Below, in pieces: positions 1 to 6,910 of a stretch of DNA of 21,512 nt. Within the stretch, counting starts at the first letter, position 1, and each line of letters begins with the position of its first letter. The stretch covers positions 1-21,512 of the forward strand of contig UQUM01000033.1 of the NCBI GenBank assembly GCA_900544255.1, written 5' to 3'. Below the pieces are notes generated by a model, which worked only from the letters and a program-made list of their open reading frames with translations, was not told the origin of the DNA and did not search any database. The position numbers were made by a program, and so were the translations under genes. The stretch comes from an uncultured Sutterella sp. Lineage in GTDB: Bacteria; Pseudomonadota; Gammaproteobacteria; Burkholderiales; Burkholderiaceae_F.

Positions 1-137
1 GGACGAGCGAGTTTAACGAAATGCCTGCGGAAAATCTCGGATAAGTAGCGATAAATCGGGGAATCTGCCTAAGTTTCGGCTAGGTCTGGGTACATTGTCC
101 TACGAGACGGTGACTAGGCCGGTTGGCACGACGCCGA
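1..137. other. Window edge, no assignable gene
   Basis: I see no complete gene here. On the plus strand the frame opening at base 3 gives a short possible C-terminal tail ending in E-N-L-G and a TAA at 42-44; a second frame stays open to a TAG at 46-48. Either could be the last codons of a plus-strand gene that begins outside the window, but the stretch is too short to decide. From about 50 to 137 all frames are broken. No hairpin followed by a T-run is visible, so no terminator is called downstream of the minus-strand gene ending at 138. Confidence 0.3.
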
Positions 138-1262
138 TCAGTCCGTAGGTTTCTGCGTCGTCATCATGGGAGCGAGCGGCTGCTTGGCCTTTTTCGCATT
201 ACGGGCAATTTGACGGGTGATCGCCGGGTTATTCGTCACCCACGCTTTAAAAAGGGCCAGCGTCGCGGCCAAAAGGATCGGTCCCAGCACCAGGCCCAGG
301 AAGCCGAACGAGAGAATGCCGCCGAAGACACCGAGGAAAACGAGCGCCAGAGGCATGGAAGTGCCGCGGCTGATGAGGATGGGTTTTAAGAAGTTATCCA
401 CGGAACTCACCGCAAGTGTTCCCCAAAGAACGAGGAACAAAGCCATGCCGAGATTCCCCGTCGCGTAAAGCCAGAGTGCCACCGGCCCCCACACTAAGGG
501 CGGCCCCACGGGGACGACGGACAAAATGCAGACTAAGGACGACAAAACGGCAATGCTCGGAACGCCGGCAATCCAGAAGCCCACGGCGGCCACGAGTCCC
601 TGGCCGATCGCGGTACCGATCACTCCGAACACCACCGAGCGGGTCGTCTTCACGAGAATGTCGGTGAATTCCGCGGCCAAACCGCCGGACATCCGGTTGA
701 TGAACTGAACCGTGCGATCCGACAACGTATGACCGTCACGATAAAAGAAGAACGCGATGAACGCCACGAGAATCAGCTGAAAAAGGCCGTTGCCGACGCC
801 CCAGGAGAGGCTCCACAACCATTTCGTGAGGGGATCGAGCGACTTCTCGAGGAAAGCGCGGATTTCCGCGGGGTCAATCCCGAATTGGAAGGTGTCTTCC
901 AAGGCGTGTCCTATGTAGGGAACGGAGATGAGCCATTGCGGCAGAGGCATCCCCGCTTGAATCCATTCCCGCACGAGCGCAAAAACTTCCGGGATCTGCC
1001 GCGCGAGAATCGTGCAGGCAATCGACAACGGAATGAGAACCGTTACGAACATCAGCGACACCATAAGTCCCGCCGAAAGCGTAGAGTGGCCCTTGAGTTT
1101 GTCGGTGAGCCACTGATAAAACGGCCAAGAGACAACCGTCAGAATTGCCGCGAGCACGATGGGAGTGAGAAAAGGCGAAATGACGAAGTAGCACCCGATG
1201 AGAATCAGGGCGCCGAACGTCACGCGGAGAATGATGTCGATGCGGTCGCGCAGGTTGAACAT
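138..1262 (-). CDS. AI-2E/PerM family transporter
   Basis: A 374-residue polytopic inner-membrane protein of the AI-2E exporter-like (YdiK/PerM/TqsA) family. The N-terminus carries two hydrophobic segments (about residues 12-45). A third follows at about 62-90. After an amphipathic central stretch (about 90-155) come long hydrophobic segments to about residue 345, including the F-F-F-Y-R-D-G string near 170-177 that is typical of the family. Length fits the usual 340-400 residues. Family members have been linked to AI-2 export or to ion antiport, but the substrate of most, including this one, is unknown. The ATG at 1260-1262 is chosen because the next Met is far inside the protein. There is no clear Shine-Dalgarno; instead a 14-bp palindrome lies 2 nt upstream. 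The C-terminus is polar and rich in Lys and Gln. It stands alone downstream of the tRNA. Confidence 0.88.
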   Translation of the reverse strand: MFNLRDRIDIILRVTFGALILIGCYFVISPFLTPIVLAAILTVVSWPFYQWLTDKLKGHSTLSAGLMVSLMFVTVLIPLSIACTILARQIPEVFALVREWIQAGMPLPQWLISVPYIGHALEDTFQFGIDPAEIRAFLEKSLDPLTKWLWSLSWGVGNGLFQLILVAFIAFFFYRDGHTLSDRTVQFINRMSGGLAAEFTDILVKTTRSVVFGVIGTAIGQGLVAAVGFWIAGVPSIAVLSSLVCILSVVPVGPPLVWGPVALWLYATGNLGMALFLVLWGTLAVSSVDNFLKPILISRGTSMPLALVFLGVFGGILSFGFLGLVLGPILLAATLALFKAWVTNNPAITRQIARNAKKAKQPLAPMMTTQKPTD

Positions 1263-1264
1263 AG

Positions 1265-1278
1265 TTTCGGATCCGAAA
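1265..1278. promoter_or_regulatory. Perfect 14-bp palindrome at a start codon
   Basis: TTTCGGATCCGAAA is a perfect 14-bp palindrome ending 2 nt before the ATG of the AI-2E-family gene on the minus strand, where a ribosome-binding site would normally sit. It could be an operator or could fold in the mRNA and affect initiation. A TGTTAGCAT string (extended -10 type) lies just upstream at 1290-1298 on the minus strand, which would put the palindrome inside the 5' untranslated leader. The palindrome is seen; the role is inferred. Confidence 0.35.
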
Positions 1279-1420
1279 GAAGCACCGTCATGCTAACAGA
1301 ATCGCGTTTTTTTCACTCTGACGACGGGGGAGGAAATTTGAGGAATTATTGCGCGGACGCAAAAAGAAGAGCGTCGGGTTACGGAGATAGAGAAATCAAT
1401 AAGTCTTGCATGCGTGCGAG

Positions 1421-1496
1421 TGGTGGCCGCGCCGGAACTCGAATCCGGATCTAACCCGTAGGAGGGGCTTGTTCTATCCAATTGAACTACGCCGCC
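1421..1496 (-). tRNA. tRNA-Arg (anticodon CCU)
   Basis: Reading the minus strand, a complete 76-nt tRNA folds by eye. The acceptor 5' arm is GGCGGCG (1496-1490). The D arm has GTTC/GAAC stem, the anticodon stem AGCCC/GGGTT encloses the loop CTCCTAC (anticodon CCT), the variable loop has 4 nt, and the T arm is CCGGA-TTCGAGT-TCCGG. The acceptor 3' arm is CGCGGCC, followed by discriminator A and an encoded CCA. It should read AGG arginine codons. One oddity is a G4-G69 mismatch in the otherwise perfect acceptor stem. The gene lies alone between the symporter and the AI-2E-family gene, on the same strand as both. Confidence 0.9.
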
Positions 1497-1588
1497 CACC
1501 GCGTCCGCCGGGTATTGCCTGACCCGCGGAAGCACGCATTCTAACAAAACCGGGGATGGTTTGAGGTCAAAGAAAATGACGTTTGTTT
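1497..1588 (-). promoter_or_regulatory. Possible tRNA-Arg promoter region
   Basis: This 92-bp gap between the symporter stop and the tRNA should hold the tRNA promoter. On the minus strand TAGAAT (1543-1538) preceded by TG at the extended -10 position is a fair -10 box. A TTGACC lies upstream at 1570-1565, but the 21-nt spacing to the -10 is too long for a normal -35. The tRNA could equally be made by readthrough from the symporter, since no terminator hairpin is visible between them. Confidence 0.3.
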
Positions 1589-2908
1589 TTAGATGATTTT
1601 ATTTGGCGAGTACCGCAAAACAGCAACCAATGCCCCGAGAAAGGCGATTGCAACGCCCGCAAAAGACCAGAGAGAAACCCCGGTGAGGCTACCGATAAGT
1701 CCGCAAAGTCCCCCGGCGACAGCGCCCGTAAGCCAAATCCGAGGTTCAGCCTTTCTCAATTTTCCGAGTACCAAGAGCAGCATCGGCACTGCAATTCCCG
1801 GGACAAAGAAGGAATACCCCGTCAAAAGCCACCGGATGATATCGCCGGAAATCCAAGCGCAGCTTGCTGACGCGAGTCCGATTACCACCGTCCATAACCG
1901 CACGGCCGCGACTCGGTTTTTCCCGAAGAGGTCTTTTTCAATGATGCCTGCCGCGGAGAGCAGCACGGTATCGGCTGAACCCGACAACGCACTGACCAAG
2001 GCGACGGCAAGAACGGCTGAGATGACGCCGGGCATCGGGGAATCGGCCGCGAGCCAATCCGCGATCGGTTGACGGGCCTCATGATTCAAGAGAGCCAACA
2101 TCGTGATGACGACGCCGAAAATGATGAGAACCGGTGCCGCCGTCAACGCCGCCCGACGGGCAGCAGTACCGTCCTCGGCGGAAAAACTGCGGGAAAACAT
2201 ATCAGGGCCGATAACGTAGGTGATGCCCACCAAAAGCAACAACTGCAGCCAATCCGAGAATCCGAAGCGGGAATCCAAGGGCAGGCGCGGCAGTGCGGAG
2301 GCGGTATCGGGATACGCCGACACGCACCAAATCGCCGCCGCGGCGAAACCGCCCAAGAGAAGAACTGTCTGCACGGCATCCGTACGGATCACGCCCCGCT
2401 GACCGCCTATCGTGGTGTGAAAGAGAATCCCGGCCACTAAAAGAATGTAGAGAACTTCGGCCGTCATGCCGCCTGAGACAGACGTCAAAAGCGTATGCAG
2501 CGCCGTAAATTGGGCCGCGGTTACGGCAATCCACGAAACGGCGATGATGAATCCTGCCCACTTCTCGGCCCAGGGCCCGGCGAGCTGCCCTAAAAGGTGC
2601 GGCAGCGTCAAAGCGCCTGAGCGGCGGATGACAGGAGCGACAAAAAGGCCGTGAATCGTCAACCCGATCGCTCCGACGCCGAACCACCAAAAAGCGGCGG
2701 GCCCGATTTTCTGCACCAACGTTCCGACGCCCAACGTCGCGGAACCGCCGATGATGGTACTCACGAGGGACAGGGCGCAAAAGAGAGCCCCGGTGGTACC
2801 TCCGGTCGTGAGAAGCCCGGAAAGCGACGTTTCCTTGGGAGAACCGCGAAGACCGAACCAAAGGAGTCCGGCAAAATACAAAAGGAGTAAAAACGTGAGA
2901 AGCGTCAT
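1589..2908 (-). CDS. Sodium:solute symporter family protein
   Basis: A 439-residue inner-membrane permease resembling the sodium:solute symporter (SSS/SSF) family. The first hydrophobic segment (residues 2-20) is followed by a glycine-rich second region with A-L-S-L-V-S-T-I-I-G-G-S-A at about 45-57, which matches the family's sodium-site helix with its small and serine residues. About twelve hydrophobic segments follow. The R-G-V-I-R-T-D-A-V-Q motif near residue 172 is the conserved SSF cytoplasmic-loop pattern. It is slightly shorter than many members (about 500 residues). The substrate cannot be told. The ATG at 2906-2908 overlaps the stop of a small upstream ORF as ATGA, with AAGGA about 12 nt upstream, suggesting translational coupling. 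Confidence 0.82.
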   Translation of the reverse strand: MTLLTFLLLLYFAGLLWFGLRGSPKETSLSGLLTTGGTTGALFCALSLVSTIIGGSATLGVGTLVQKIGPAAFWWFGVGAIGLTIHGLFVAPVIRRSGALTLPHLLGQLAGPWAEKWAGFIIAVSWIAVTAAQFTALHTLLTSVSGGMTAEVLYILLVAGILFHTTIGGQRGVIRTDAVQTVLLLGGFAAAAIWCVSAYPDTASALPRLPLDSRFGFSDWLQLLLLVGITYVIGPDMFSRSFSAEDGTAARRAALTAAPVLIIFGVVITMLALLNHEARQPIADWLAADSPMPGVISAVLAVALVSALSGSADTVLLSAAGIIEKDLFGKNRVAAVRLWTVVIGLASASCAWISGDIIRWLLTGYSFFVPGIAVPMLLLVLGKLRKAEPRIWLTGAVAGGLCGLIGSLTGVSLWSFAGVAIAFLGALVAVLRYSPNKII

Positions 2909-3033
2909 GATGAGGCGGCGTCCTTGCGCTGGTTGAAGGCGAGGTAGACCATCAACTGAAGCCGCTGAAGCGGGATGCCGGGATGTGTCGGAAAAACGCG
3001 GATGATACCGCGGGCGGCCCCGTTATTCCCCAT
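2905..3033 (-). CDS. Small hypothetical ORF coupled to symporter
   Basis: A 42-codon ORF starting MGNNGAARGI and ending DAASS. I do not recognise it. Its TGA overlaps the symporter's ATG in an ATGA arrangement, which usually marks real, coupled genes, and its codons favour G or C in third position like neighbouring genes. Against it, no Shine-Dalgarno precedes the ATG, and the same frame is closed by a TAG about 30 nt upstream. It may be the C-terminal end of a longer gene whose earlier part now lies in a different frame (3023-3337), that is, a frameshifted gene. Nothing about function can be inferred. Confidence 0.3.
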   Translation of the reverse strand: MGNNGAARGIIRVFPTHPGIPLQRLQLMVYLAFNQRKDAASS

Positions 3034-3337
3034 AAAGCAAATCAACACGGAAGAGGGCGCCGGCTAAGAACTCATTGAAACGGTGGAGGTGCATCTCACG
3101 GGATCGCTCAAGCGCCAGCAGACGGGCTACGTCGATCTTTACTATGAGCACAGAAAGAATCCTTTTCAGGCGCTGGTTAAGGCTCTGAACGCGCTTGACA
3201 TTCGCGGATTCCGCGGTCACATCGAACAGCAGGGCGGCACCATGGCGGATTGGGGACGCCGGAAGTAGACCGACCGCCGAGGAAAAGAAGAGGCCGTCAT
3301 CTTCGACGAAAAGGACGACGACGGCCTGTCGACTCAA
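3023..3337 (-). other. Open frame of uncertain reality
   Basis: This 104-codon minus-strand frame begins at a TTG two codons after the stop of the upstream hydrolase, in the same frame as that gene. The product has no motif I recognise: a hydrophobic first third, then a basic segment rich in Leu, Arg and Val. No Shine-Dalgarno is evident. GC content at codon positions one and three is about equal, so codon bias does not prove coding. It overlaps the small ORF 2905-3033 in a different frame; a single indel near 3025-3060 would join them into one protein of about 145 residues. It may be a decayed gene or chance. Confidence 0.2.
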
Positions 3338-3340
3338 ATC

Positions 3341-4405
3341 TCACGGACGAACGTCGAGCGCCTTCTCATGGAGCCACGCGGAGAAGGCGTCGGCGACCTG
3401 AAGATTGTTCTTCTCGGCAAACGGGAAGTGAGAGTTGCCCTTGATGCCGATGTCGGGGAGTTCAATGACCTTGACGTCGCCTCCGTGGCGGTTGACGACA
3501 TCGGCCCAAAGGTGCGCCATTTCAACGGCCGCACGCCAGTAGTCCGCATGCGGATTGTTGCTTTCCGATTTCGGAATGAAGTCACCGTAGTAGATGACGA
3601 TCGGGAAGCGGGTGAGTTTCTTAAATTCCGCCATAGGTACGGCATCGGCCTTAAAGTCGCCGAAGAAACTGTGGTTTTTAACGGGGGCAGGCACTTCGCC
3701 TTCTGGGAAGGGAAACCCGCTGCCCGGTTCATAAGCCGCAATGCCCTTCACATCGTCGCTCTCCATGCCGACCAACCACCCGATGCCGCAGCCCTGAGAG
3801 TGCGTCACCAAGACGCCGGGCCCCGTTTTTTTCATGACGGCCGTGAGTGCCTCGGCGTTTACTTTGGCGTTATAGGCGGCTGTGTTGGGCGTCATCTGAC
3901 GAAAGAACTGATTGAGGGACTCAGAGTCCTGCGGGAACTGACTGCCGTCGTTAAATTTCGGCCACAGCCCCATACGGAACTGCCCGAACCAGAAGCCTTC
4001 GTCGGGCGTTGCCTTGACGGTACCGTCAGCCGTTGCGCGCCCGGCTCCGCCGCGCCGAGGCTGATCCACGGTATAGACCGGAAAATGCCGACGCAGAAAG
4101 ACCGTGCGGAACCCTTCACGACCGTCGGGCGTGGTATCCCAAGTCTTGGAAAACTGACCGGCACCGTGCAGAAAGACAAGTGGGTACCGGCTGGGATTCT
4201 CCGGAATTTGATAACTGACGAAAGCGTGATCACCGTGCAGTGTCTGTCCGTCGGGCGTCGGATGATAAGGATCGTAAGCGGTCTTCGCTTCGATGACGGA
4301 GCCTCCGGCGGCAAAGCTACCCTGTTCGGCAATCGTGAGCGACGCGGCGCCTGCCGCAGAAAAACAGAGGGCGGAAAGCGCGAGCGTTAATAAAGTCTTT
4401 TTCAT
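3341..4405 (-). CDS. Exported alpha/beta hydrolase
   Basis: A 354-residue secreted or periplasmic serine hydrolase. Residues 1-21 form a classical Sec signal peptide: MKK, a hydrophobic stretch with many Ala and Leu, and an A-G-A-A cleavage region. The mature part shows the oxyanion-type H-G-A-G at 80-83, the nucleophile elbow T-H-S-Q-G with Ser203, and a C-terminal N-S-H with His326 as likely catalytic base. Glu226 in A-A-Y-E-P is a possible acid. It resembles the exported esterase-like hydrolases often found beside aldo/keto reductases and flavodoxins. The natural substrate is unknown; an ester or lactone is likely from the fold. The ATG has GGGAG 7 nt upstream. The gene starts 16 nt after the aldo/keto reductase stop, so the two are probably co-transcribed. 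Confidence 0.85.
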   Translation of the reverse strand: MKKTLLTLALSALCFSAAGAASLTIAEQGSFAAGGSVIEAKTAYDPYHPTPDGQTLHGDHAFVSYQIPENPSRYPLVFLHGAGQFSKTWDTTPDGREGFRTVFLRRHFPVYTVDQPRRGGAGRATADGTVKATPDEGFWFGQFRMGLWPKFNDGSQFPQDSESLNQFFRQMTPNTAAYNAKVNAEALTAVMKKTGPGVLVTHSQGCGIGWLVGMESDDVKGIAAYEPGSGFPFPEGEVPAPVKNHSFFGDFKADAVPMAEFKKLTRFPIVIYYGDFIPKSESNNPHADYWRAAVEMAHLWADVVNRHGGDVKVIELPDIGIKGNSHFPFAEKNNLQVADAFSAWLHEKALDVRP

Positions 4406-4421
4406 GGCATTCTCCCGTCAA

Positions 4422-5273
4422 TCAGTGTTCGACATGGCGTTCAAAGAACCAACGCATGATGGCGGGATCTTGGTGCGAGAAGAATTGGCTTTCGGCCGTA
4501 TCGAGCGTCGCAATAGCCGCCATTTCAGTGTCGTCCAACGTGAAGGAGAGGGCATCCAAATTTTCCTTCATGCGCTCGGGCCGCACGGTTTTGCTCACGA
4601 CGGGAATGCCGCGCTGCGTGAGCCAACGCAGAACCACTTGGCCCACGAACTTGCCGTGCTTTTCTGCGATGACGGAAAGGATGGGGTTTGAGAAGAGTCC
4701 GTTCTTTCCTTCGGCAAAGGGGGCCCAGGCTTCGGCGACGACGCCGAGTTCTCGGTTCACGGGCACGGCCTTTATCTGCTGACAGAAGGGATTGACTTCA
4801 ATCTGGTTCACCATGGGGCGGATGCGCTGGTGCAGGGCAAAGTCCGTGATGCGGTCGGCCGAAAAATTACTGACGCCGATGGCTTTTAAGGTACCTGCCT
4901 CGTAGCGGCGTTCCAACGCGCGCCAAGTGCCGTAAACATCGCCCACCGGCTGATGAATGAGGTAAAGATCAAGGTAATCCAACCCCAGCAATTCGAGGGA
5001 GCGGTCAACGGCATGATCGGCTTTGGCTTCCGAAGCGTCTTCCACCCAAAGTTTCGTGGTGATGAAAAGTTCCGAGCGCGGCACGCCGCATTCGCGGATG
5101 GCGTCCCCCACGGCCTTTTCGTTGCCGTAAGAAGCGGCGGTATCGATCGCACGGTAGCCGGCGGCGATTGCATCAAGTACCGCTTTTTTGCACTGTGCGG
5201 GATCTTTGATCTGATAAACCCCAAACCCAAGCATGGGGAGCTTCGCACCGGAAGCGAGTGTCATCATTTCCAT
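4422..5273 (-). CDS. Aldo/keto reductase, DkgA-like
   Basis: A 283-residue cytoplasmic NADPH-dependent aldo/keto reductase of the 2,5-diketo-gluconate reductase/YvgN type (AKR5-like). The catalytic tetrad is visible as Asp44 and Tyr49 in R-A-I-D-T-A-A-S-Y-G, Lys74 in T-T-K-L-W and His107 in L-I-H-Q-P. The G-V-S-N-F motif follows near residue 150, and the cofactor-binding stretch P-V-V-S-K-T-V-R-P-E-R-M lies near 230-245. Length is normal. Such enzymes reduce aldehydes, methylglyoxal and keto-sugars; the true substrate is not readable from sequence. GGAG lies 9 nt before the ATG. It sits 15 nt after the flavodoxin stop and 16 nt before the hydrolase, inside a same-strand run. It differs in subfamily from the other reductase at 5915-6910. 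Confidence 0.93.
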   Translation of the reverse strand: MEMMTLASGAKLPMLGFGVYQIKDPAQCKKAVLDAIAAGYRAIDTAASYGNEKAVGDAIRECGVPRSELFITTKLWVEDASEAKADHAVDRSLELLGLDYLDLYLIHQPVGDVYGTWRALERRYEAGTLKAIGVSNFSADRITDFALHQRIRPMVNQIEVNPFCQQIKAVPVNRELGVVAEAWAPFAEGKNGLFSNPILSVIAEKHGKFVGQVVLRWLTQRGIPVVSKTVRPERMKENLDALSFTLDDTEMAAIATLDTAESQFFSHQDPAIMRWFFERHVEH

Positions 5274-5288
5274 TTCTAAATTCTCCGT

Positions 5289-5858
5289 TTAATTCAATAC
5301 CTGGTTTTCATTGAGCCAGCCGCGCACAGCAGGGCTCATCGCCGTAACGGCGCCGAAGGTGGTGAGGTGGGTACCAAGCCGACTTGTCGTCAAAAGCGAC
5401 TCAAAATCCGCACGCGTTTCCATCGTGCCGCCGCCCCCGTGCGTGTTGCAGGTGAGAACCGTTTTCCCGGAAAGATCGACGGAACGGATCCACGTCTGCA
5501 GGGGCATCGCTACGTGATGCCACCAGGTGGGCGACGCCAAAATGACGACGTCGTAGGCCGCCGGATCAAAGGTAAAAGGCTTCAGCGGGCGAATGACGTT
5601 TTCTTCCAATTCTCTTTTGACGACTTCAGTCGCGTCCCCGTAAGCCTCGGGGTAAGGTTCAACCGTTTCGACGCGGTAAAGATCGGCCCCGGTCATGCGG
5701 CGAACGGCTTCGGCCACACTCGCCGTATGACCGGTTTTGGAAAAATAGACCACGGCGACACGCGGTTTGTCGGCGGCTTGTGCAATCCCCGCCGCACCGA
5801 GTCCGGTGAAAAGCGTCAGTCCTGCGGCTAAAGTCTGAATAAATTGACGTTTCATCAT
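5289..5858 (-). CDS. Exported flavodoxin
   Basis: A 189-residue flavodoxin-like protein with an export signal. I start it at the ATG at 5856-5858 because GGA lies about 9 nt upstream; an in-frame TTG further upstream (5888) lacks a ribosome-binding site. After the start, K-R-Q-F-I-Q followed by a hydrophobic stretch to A-Q-A-A-D at 26-30 looks like a Tat-type signal with Lys in place of the first Arg. A Tat route would make sense for a folded FMN protein. The FMN phosphate loop is Y-F-S-K-T-G-H-T at 38-45, and the W-W-H-H stretch and the T-H-G-G-G-G stretch fit the FMN-contacting loops of Flavodoxin_4-type proteins. It probably transfers electrons or reduces a quinone-like substrate in the periplasm. 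It lies between two aldo/keto reductases. Confidence 0.85.
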   Translation of the reverse strand: MMKRQFIQTLAAGLTLFTGLGAAGIAQAADKPRVAVVYFSKTGHTASVAEAVRRMTGADLYRVETVEPYPEAYGDATEVVKRELEENVIRPLKPFTFDPAAYDVVILASPTWWHHVAMPLQTWIRSVDLSGKTVLTCNTHGGGGTMETRADFESLLTTSRLGTHLTTFGAVTAMSPAVRGWLNENQVLN

Positions 5859-5914
5859 AGGTTTTGTTCCTTTTTTAAGAAAAAACAATGAGTGATTCCC
5901 GGTTATTCGTTTTT

Positions 5915-6910
5915 TTATCGATGCCCGACACTGCCGTAGGCGTCAGACATATTGCTGGCGTCAAGCGCCTGATCGAGCGCCGTCACTTCGTCGGCGGTGA
6001 GCGTGACGTCGGCTGCTCCGAAGTTTTCAGCAATCCGTTCATAGCGGCGACTGCCGGGAATGGGGACAATCCAAGGTTTCTTAGAGAGCATCCAGGCAAG
6101 CGACACCTGCGCCGGCGTCGCCCGCTTTGCGTCAGCCACCGTTTTTAAGAGTTGCAGCAGCGTCTGGTTTCGGTCAATGTTGGCCGCTTCAAACTGCGGC
6201 ATACGGCTGCGGTAATCGTTGGATTCGGTAAATCGGTCTTGGTGTCCGTAAGCGCCCGAAAGGAACCCGTTCGCAAGGGGCGAAAACGCCACGAAGCCGA
6301 CGCCGAGTTCTTCAAGGACGGGAAAGAGCGGTTCATAGTGCCGCGCCATCATGGAGTAACGATTCTGAACGGCCGTCACCGGACAAACGGCATGGGCACG
6401 CCTCAGGTACGTTTCGTCTGTTTCTGAAATCCCCCAGGCCCGGATTTTTCCTTCGTCGATAAAGGCCTGCATGAGTCCTGCGATCTCTTCGGGCGGCACC
6501 GCGGGATCAATGCGGTGTTGGTAATAGAGGTCGATGGTTTCAACGCCGAGCCGGGTGAGGGACTGATACAGGGCGCGGCGGATGTTTTTGGGGCGCCCGT
6601 CCGGCACCGGGGCGCCCGATGTACCCTGTGCCAGGCGGATACCGCATTTCGTCGCAATGACGACGTGATTTCGGACGTCTTTCAGTGCTGCTCCGACGAG
6701 AGTCTCATTGACGCTCAGCATCCCGTCCGCCTTGCGTCCGACATACATTTCCGCCGTATCAAAAAAGGTGCAGCCCAATTCGTCGTAAGCCCGTCGGATC
6801 ATTTTGACCGCGTCTTCATCACTCGCGGGATTGCCGTAGGCATGAGAAAACCCCATGCAGCCCAAGCCCACGGCACTGACGGTGAGTTGTCCGATTTGTC
6901 GCGTTTTCAT
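5915..6910 (-). CDS. Aldo/keto reductase, AKR13-like
   Basis: A 331-residue cytoplasmic aldo/keto reductase. The tetrad is Asp51 and Tyr56 in F-F-D-T-A-E-M-Y, Lys88 in A-T-K-C-G and His132 in L-Y-Y-Q-H-R-I-D-P. That last signature and W-G-I-S-E near residue 175 place it with the AKR13/YhdN-like group rather than the DkgA group of its neighbour. C-terminal I-P-G-S-R-R-Y-E-R at about 285-293 is the NADP 2'-phosphate-binding segment. Its start ATG overlaps the hydrolase stop as ATGA, with GAAGGA about 8 nt upstream, so translation is likely coupled. A 56-nt gap separates it from the flavodoxin. The physiological substrate is unknown; members reduce aldehydes and ketones, often in stress response. 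Confidence 0.92.
   Translation of the reverse strand: MKTRQIGQLTVSAVGLGCMGFSHAYGNPASDEDAVKMIRRAYDELGCTFFDTAEMYVGRKADGMLSVNETLVGAALKDVRNHVVIATKCGIRLAQGTSGAPVPDGRPKNIRRALYQSLTRLGVETIDLYYQHRIDPAVPPEEIAGLMQAFIDEGKIRAWGISETDETYLRRAHAVCPVTAVQNRYSMMARHYEPLFPVLEELGVGFVAFSPLANGFLSGAYGHQDRFTESNDYRSRMPQFEAANIDRNQTLLQLLKTVADAKRATPAQVSLAWMLSKKPWIVPIPGSRRYERIAENFGAADVTLTADEVTALDQALDASNMSDAYGSVGHR

Noticed and set aside
1356..1375. GACGC-N10-GCGTC as terminator of the tRNA
   Set aside because: Only a 5-bp stem with no T-run after it on the minus strand; too weak to call.
729..1454. 241-codon plus-strand frame
   Set aside because: It lies antisense to the AI-2E-family gene, runs through the tRNA, and is charged and Arg-rich with no domain; a shadow frame.
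3368..4390. 340-codon plus-strand frame
   Set aside because: Exactly antisense to the exported hydrolase with signal peptide and catalytic residues; no recognisable motif on the plus strand.
5859..5888. TTG start giving a 199-residue flavodoxin
   Set aside because: No ribosome-binding site, and it would put charged residues before the signal peptide; the ATG at 5858 has GGA at proper spacing.
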